Assembly (NCBI GenBank): GCA_021383565.1
Contig: CP079699.1
Span: 310,001 to 374,000 of the forward strand
From: Levilactobacillus brevis
Lineage (GTDB): Bacteria; Bacillota; Bacilli; Lactobacillales; Lactobacillaceae
Direction of reading: 5' to 3'
DNA length: 64,000 bases
The position numbers and the translations under genes are program-made. A model generated the notes under the pieces. It ran no database searches, was not told the DNA's origin, and saw nothing but the letters and a program-made list of their open reading frames with translations. Every line of letters begins with the position of its first letter. Within the stretch, counting starts at the first letter, position 1. This document shows positions 61,164 to 64,000 of this stretch, piece by piece.

Positions 61164-61302
61164 GAAAATGGCGCATAGGGATTGACCGTTAACCCCCGGT
61201 TAGTTTGGTGAAACCCCTAATTAACGGGGACTGTTAAAGGGGCGATGTTATGTAAAAGTTTTGTAATAAATTGGAATTAGGGGTAGACCGATTGCACAGA
61301 AA

Positions 61303-61311
61303 TGCTATAAT
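61303..61311 (+). promoter_or_regulatory. Extended -10 upstream of the 59-aa gene
   Basis: TGCTATAAT, about 50 bases before the start at 61360; no consensus -35. Confidence 0.55.
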
Positions 61312-61359
61312 GGGAACAACAGGTAGTAGAACACTGGCACAAGATTTGGGGGATGCCAT

Positions 61360-61539
61360 ATGTTAACAGAAGAACTGTTGGATGAACGTAGGAAGTTTCA
61401 GATGATGACGTGGCGGGCACAGAAACACGGCGCGCAAGTGATCGAGCAGGATGTGATGCAACAATTCACGGCGACAATCGCACAACAAGAGGCAATTGTG
61501 GCAGCGGCTAATCGGCGAGAGACGGTGCCAGTTAGTTAG
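61360..61539 (+). CDS. Small protein, 59 aa, unknown function
   Basis: The frame encodes MLTEELLDERRKFQMMTW...AANRRETVPVS. It is preceded by TTGGGGGATGCC as ribosome site and by an extended -10. The product looks mostly helical, is rich in Gln, Ala, Glu and Arg, and has no membrane segment. The ribosome site, promoter and amphipathic pattern support a real gene. I do not recognise the family. A 38-aa membrane protein gene follows after 93 bases. Confidence 0.6.
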   Translation: MLTEELLDERRKFQMMTWRAQKHGAQVIEQDVMQQFTATIAQQEAIVAAANRRETVPVS

Positions 61540-61632
61540 TACACCGGGGATATCGTGGCTAAATTGAGGCAAAAATAACGGTTTAGGCGTGGGCCTATGC
61601 TACGCTATGCGCAATAGATTGGGGGCAACATA

Positions 61633-61749
61633 ATGAAGCATCCAGCAATGTATTATGTCTACTATACGTTAGGATGGTTATTTGTTGGCGTAATGGCGGA
61701 CGTTATCTTTCATCTGATTCGGTTGTGGTTAATCACCAGTCATTTCTGA
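61633..61749 (+). CDS. Small membrane protein, 38 aa
   Basis: The frame reads MKHPAMYYVYYTLGWLFVGVM...FHLIRLWLITSHF in two parts, preceded by TTGGGGGCAAC as ribosome site. Residues about 8-32 form a single hydrophobic helix flanked by His/Tyr and Arg. It is followed by a terminator-like hairpin. Single-helix miniproteins of this kind often regulate larger membrane complexes, but the partner is unknown. Confidence 0.6.
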   Translation: MKHPAMYYVYYTLGWLFVGVMADVIFHLIRLWLITSHF

Positions 61750-61757
61750 ATAAGCTA

Positions 61758-61793
61758 AAAAGCGATCTGCCATGGGGGCGACCGCTTTTTCTT
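61758..61793 (+). terminator. Terminator-like hairpin after the 38-aa gene
   Basis: AAAAGCG pairs with CGCTTTTT around a partly paired loop. Confidence 0.5.
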
Positions 61794-62021
61794 TCACTAA
61801 ATTATGGGGCTTGGGGGTGACTGGCCATAAAAAAAGCTAGTTACGAATGGACGCAACCAGCAGAATAGAAGTATGTGTACGGCTTCAACGGTGTTAATAA
61901 TGGCTAAATGTCTAATTAACTCCTCCAACGATTGAAGACCCGCGGCAGGCTCTCACCTGAATATGTAAATTCATTATAACCTGCCAACTAACTTCTGTAA
62001 ACCATATTTTTAAAGATTCGG

Positions 62022-62393
62022 TTAAACTAATAAAACTAGTAAAACGAGTAACGTCACGAGTGACGGCATTCCTTGCAGCCAAAAAATTTCCTTTTTCGCG
62101 GTGAGACTGCCAAAAATGGCCACGATGACGATGAAAATCAATAGAATGGCGGTGGCAATCAGACTGGCGCGACCGGTCAACACCCATTGCAGGGCAATCA
62201 GGCTAACACCCAACATTCCGTTGTAGATGCCTTGATTGGCCAGTGCCGTCTTGGCTTCCGGCTGTTGAACGAAGCGCAGTGACATCCCAAAGGCCTTGGC
62301 CTGAGTTGCGTCACTGCCCCAGATTTCGAGGCCCATAATGGCCAGATGTTCGAGGGCGACCAGATAGATAAGTATATTTAGAATGATTTGCAT
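62022..62393 (-). CDS. DUF1304 membrane protein
   Basis: This 123-residue protein has four membrane helices and the DUF1304 pattern: LVALEHLAIMGLEIWG at the start, ANQGIYNGMLG in the middle, and a final pair of helices. The function of the family is unknown; it is common as a single gene in Firmicutes. The upstream sequence on the minus strand contains AAGAAGGAATTACTA with a usable ribosome site. It has no operon partner here. Confidence 0.85.
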   Translation of the reverse strand: MQIILNILIYLVALEHLAIMGLEIWGSDATQAKAFGMSLRFVQQPEAKTALANQGIYNGMLGVSLIALQWVLTGRASLIATAILLIFIVIVAIFGSLTAKKEIFWLQGMPSLVTLLVLLVLLV

Positions 62394-62608
62394 TAGTAAT
62401 TCCTTCTTTCTAAGCGGACAAGGTGGTAAACTAATAGTGTCCAGGGGTCATCGGTTAAACATAAATTTGTTGAGACTTTAAGCTAATTTTTAGTTTGGCG
62501 TGTAGAATAATAATTAAGCAATATGTGCCAGGGGAGCTCATCTGTTTTGGAGTGGCATGAATCGTGATGTATCAACCTTTATGGCAAATTTGAATGGAGG
62601 AATTATTT

Positions 62609-63103
62609 ATGAGACTCCTAGACTTAAGCGGCCAACAATTCGGCAGACTGACGGTTATTCGGCGAGACGGCACGGCCAAGAACGGTAACGCGACTTGGTT
62701 GTGTAAATGCAGTTGTGGTAATTTAGTGACGGTCGATAGTTATCGGCTCCGTCACGGCATTACGGTCAGCTGTGGGTGCTACCGCCGCGACATCAGTAAG
62801 GCCCGGCTGACGAAGGATCCCCGGACGCGTAAACAAATTGGGAACGCCACGAATTTACCGTTAGTCAATGGTTCTAACGTTGCAGCCCTGACCAAGATTA
62901 GCTCCCGCAATATTTCCGGGGTTATCGGTGTTAGCTTCGATAAGCGCTCGGGCAAGTGGGCGGCACGTCTATTCTACCATGGTCGTTACGTTTTGAATCA
63001 AAATTTTAGCGACTTTAACGATGCGGTCGCGGCTCGGCGTCAAGCGGAGCAACAGTTAAACCAACGAGAGAATTTTAAAGTTGAAGAATCCGCTGAAGGC
63101 TAA
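62609..63103 (+). CDS. AP2-like DNA-binding protein with Cys cluster
   Basis: This 164-residue protein begins with SGQQFGRLTVIRR, a segment found in phage HNH/AP2 proteins, followed by a cysteine cluster CKCSCGN...SCGCYRR (about 32-66) that could bind zinc. The C-terminal part, RNISGVIGVSFDKRSGKW...FYHGRYVLNQNFSDFNDAVAARR in two stretches (about 105-155), resembles an AP2 DNA-binding domain. No HNH nuclease motif is seen. Such proteins are typical of phage and mobile DNA, yet no other phage gene is near. The ATG at 62609 after TGGAGGAA is preferred over 62594. Confidence 0.75.
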   Translation: MRLLDLSGQQFGRLTVIRRDGTAKNGNATWLCKCSCGNLVTVDSYRLRHGITVSCGCYRRDISKARLTKDPRTRKQIGNATNLPLVNGSNVAALTKISSRNISGVIGVSFDKRSGKWAARLFYHGRYVLNQNFSDFNDAVAARRQAEQQLNQRENFKVEESAEG

Positions 63104-63137
63104 TCAGCGAATTTACCAGTAAGCATAGAAGCCAAGC

Positions 63138-63166
63138 AGCCGGTCCAACTAGGGGCCGGCTTTTTT
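63138..63166 (+). terminator. Terminator of the AP2-like gene
   Basis: AGCCGGTCC pairs with GGGCCGGCT (one mismatch), followed by TTTTTT. Confidence 0.85.
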
Positions 63167-63186
63167 GGCCTTCGGGGTGAGAATGA

Positions 63187-63216
63187 TTGACGGCGTACGG
63201 CTAAATTGGGTATGCT
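63187..63216 (+). promoter_or_regulatory. fumC promoter
   Basis: -35 TTGACG (63187-63192), an 18-base spacer and -10 TATGCT (63211-63216). Confidence 0.65.
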
Positions 63217-63249
63217 GGTGCTAGTTGAGAAGACGAGAGGAAGATTAAC

Positions 63250-64000
63250 ATGGAATATCGTGAAGAAGCGGATACCTTGGGGACAGTGCGGGTACCGGCG
63301 ACGGCTCTGTGGGGTGCGCAAACGGAACGGAGTCGGCATAATTTTACGACGGGGCCGCTCATGCCACTGCCGCTGATTCGGGCACTATTACAAATTAAGC
63401 GGGCCGCCGCAACCGCCAATCGGGATCTGGGAGAATTGCGTGAGGAGAAGGCCGAGTTGATTAGCCGTGCGGCTACAGACCTGTTGGCCTTGCCGGATGA
63501 TCAGTTGCGTCCGGATTTCCCGTTGCACGTTTACCAGACGGGATCGGGGACGCAGACCAATATGAATGTTAATGAGGTTATCGCCCACCAGACGGCCAAG
63601 TACGACCCAACCAATGGCGTGCTGCCCAACGATGATGTCAATCATGGTCAGAGCTCTAACGATGTCTTTCCCACGGCCATGGCCATTACGGCGCGGGTGG
63701 CGGTGCGCCAACTGGAGGATGCCGTGCAACATCTGATGGACGAACTGGCAGTCAAGCAGGCGGCCTATCAGGATGTGGTCAAGATTGGTCGGACCCATTT
63801 ACAGGATGCGACGCCCTTGACGTTTGGCCAGGAGGTCAGTGGTTGGGTTAGCATGCTGGACCATGATTGGGATTACTTAAAGTCCCTGGACGATTCGCTG
63901 TTAGAGCTACCGATCGGCGGGACGGCCGTGGGCACGGGGCTTAACGCCGCCCCGGGCTTCGCCTCGTTGGTGGCTGAGCAGCTCAGTCAGGCCTACAACC
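63250..64000 (+). CDS. fumC: Fumarate hydratase class II, 3' partial
   Basis: The first 250 codons are in the window and the frame is open at its end. The protein begins MEYREEADTLGTVRVPATALWGAQTERS in outline and has YQTGSGTQTNMNVNEVIA, DVNHGQSSNDVFPTAM with the catalytic-site residues, and KIGRTHLQDATPLTFGQE. The GSGTQ form separates FumC from aspartate ammonia-lyase. In lactobacilli it works in the reductive branch between malate and fumarate. The ATG follows GAGGAAGA, with its own promoter. The signature loop around GSSxMPxK lies beyond the window. Confidence 0.95.
   Translation, partial: MEYREEADTLGTVRVPATALWGAQTERSRHNFTTGPLMPLPLIRALLQIKRAAATANRDLGELREEKAELISRAATDLLALPDDQLRPDFPLHVYQTGSGTQTNMNVNEVIAHQTAKYDPTNGVLPNDDVNHGQSSNDVFPTAMAITARVAVRQLEDAVQHLMDELAVKQAAYQDVVKIGRTHLQDATPLTFGQEVSGWVSMLDHDWDYLKSLDDSLLELPIGGTAVGTGLNAAPGFASLVAEQLSQAYN

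Larger units (their letters stand above)
60970..61359. other. Repeat- and dyad-rich region upstream of two small genes
   Basis: There is no gene in ~390 bases. It holds a direct repeat TGACCGTTAA (61079 and 61183), a 23-bp imperfect direct repeat (61132-61154 and 61287-61309, both reading ACCG-TTGCACA-GAAA-CTATA), a NagR-like half-site (61150-61163), CCCC/GGGG dyads around 61195-61235 and an extended -10 TGCTATAAT (61303-61311). Confidence 0.6.

Overview
The window comes from a low-to-moderate GC Gram-positive of the family Lactobacillaceae. The gene order yvcK-whiA, cggR-gap-pgk-tpiA-eno, secG-esterase-rnr-smpB and cdaA-cdaR-glmM, the Lactobacillaceae-type surface domains (DUF5776, MucBP, an LPQTxE-like sorting motif) and the frequent TTG/GTG starts all fit. 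Base composition (near 50% GC by eye) suggests a relative of Levilactobacillus, but the genus is an inference. No rRNA, insertion sequence or CRISPR array is visible.

Layout. 1-2.7 kb: end of yvcK, whiA, and clpP on the minus strand. 2.9-5.4 kb: a LytTR regulator with a LiaF-like membrane protein, an ECF S-component, and two identical tRNA-Arg(CCG) genes. 5.6-11.5 kb: the central glycolytic cluster, with extra promoters before pgk and eno. 11.6-18.5 kb: a surface protein whose sorting signal is cut by a stop codon, a ClC transporter, then secG-esterase-rnr-smpB. 18.8-22.9 kb: two tandem BspA-like secreted paralogues. 22.9-31.4 kb: LURP-one protein, ung-pta, tsaE-GNAT, a DeoR/HAD pair, two nucleases and murB. 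31.4-40.1 kb: Na+/H+ antiporter, DUF1361 protein, cdaA-cdaR-glmM and glmS. 40.3-46.5 kb: a 40-aa protein, nagB, a GH73 glucosaminidase, tagH, and a Gfo/Idh-VOC pair. 46.9-53.1 kb: an Isd-like locus of three NEAT proteins (four NEAT domains) followed by an IsdE/IsdF-like binding protein, permease and ATPase. 53.4-58.0 kb: a polyphosphate operon (degenerate Ppx-HD, ppk, ppx) on the minus strand. 58.1-64 kb: LicD, a DUF5067 lipoprotein, MarR, small proteins, OsmC, DUF1304, an AP2-like protein and the start of fumC.

Functional links. glmM, glmS, nagB, murB, the glucosaminidase and tagH all concern amino-sugar and envelope metabolism. glmS and nagB share a TATACCAATT-type operator of the NagR/GntR kind, and a third copy lies at 61150. 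cdaA-cdaR-glmM ties c-di-AMP synthesis to the same pathway.

The observations most worth following are: a TAA that replaces one codon inside an otherwise perfect LPxTN sorting signal (12668); a strong promoter with an overlapping cre-like site that drives only a ~87-nt, CU-rich transcript ending in a terminator (46658-46779), which looks like an undescribed sRNA; the NEAT/Isd-like uptake locus, in which the usual YxxxY haem ligands are not seen; and two families of dispersed palindromic intergenic repeats.
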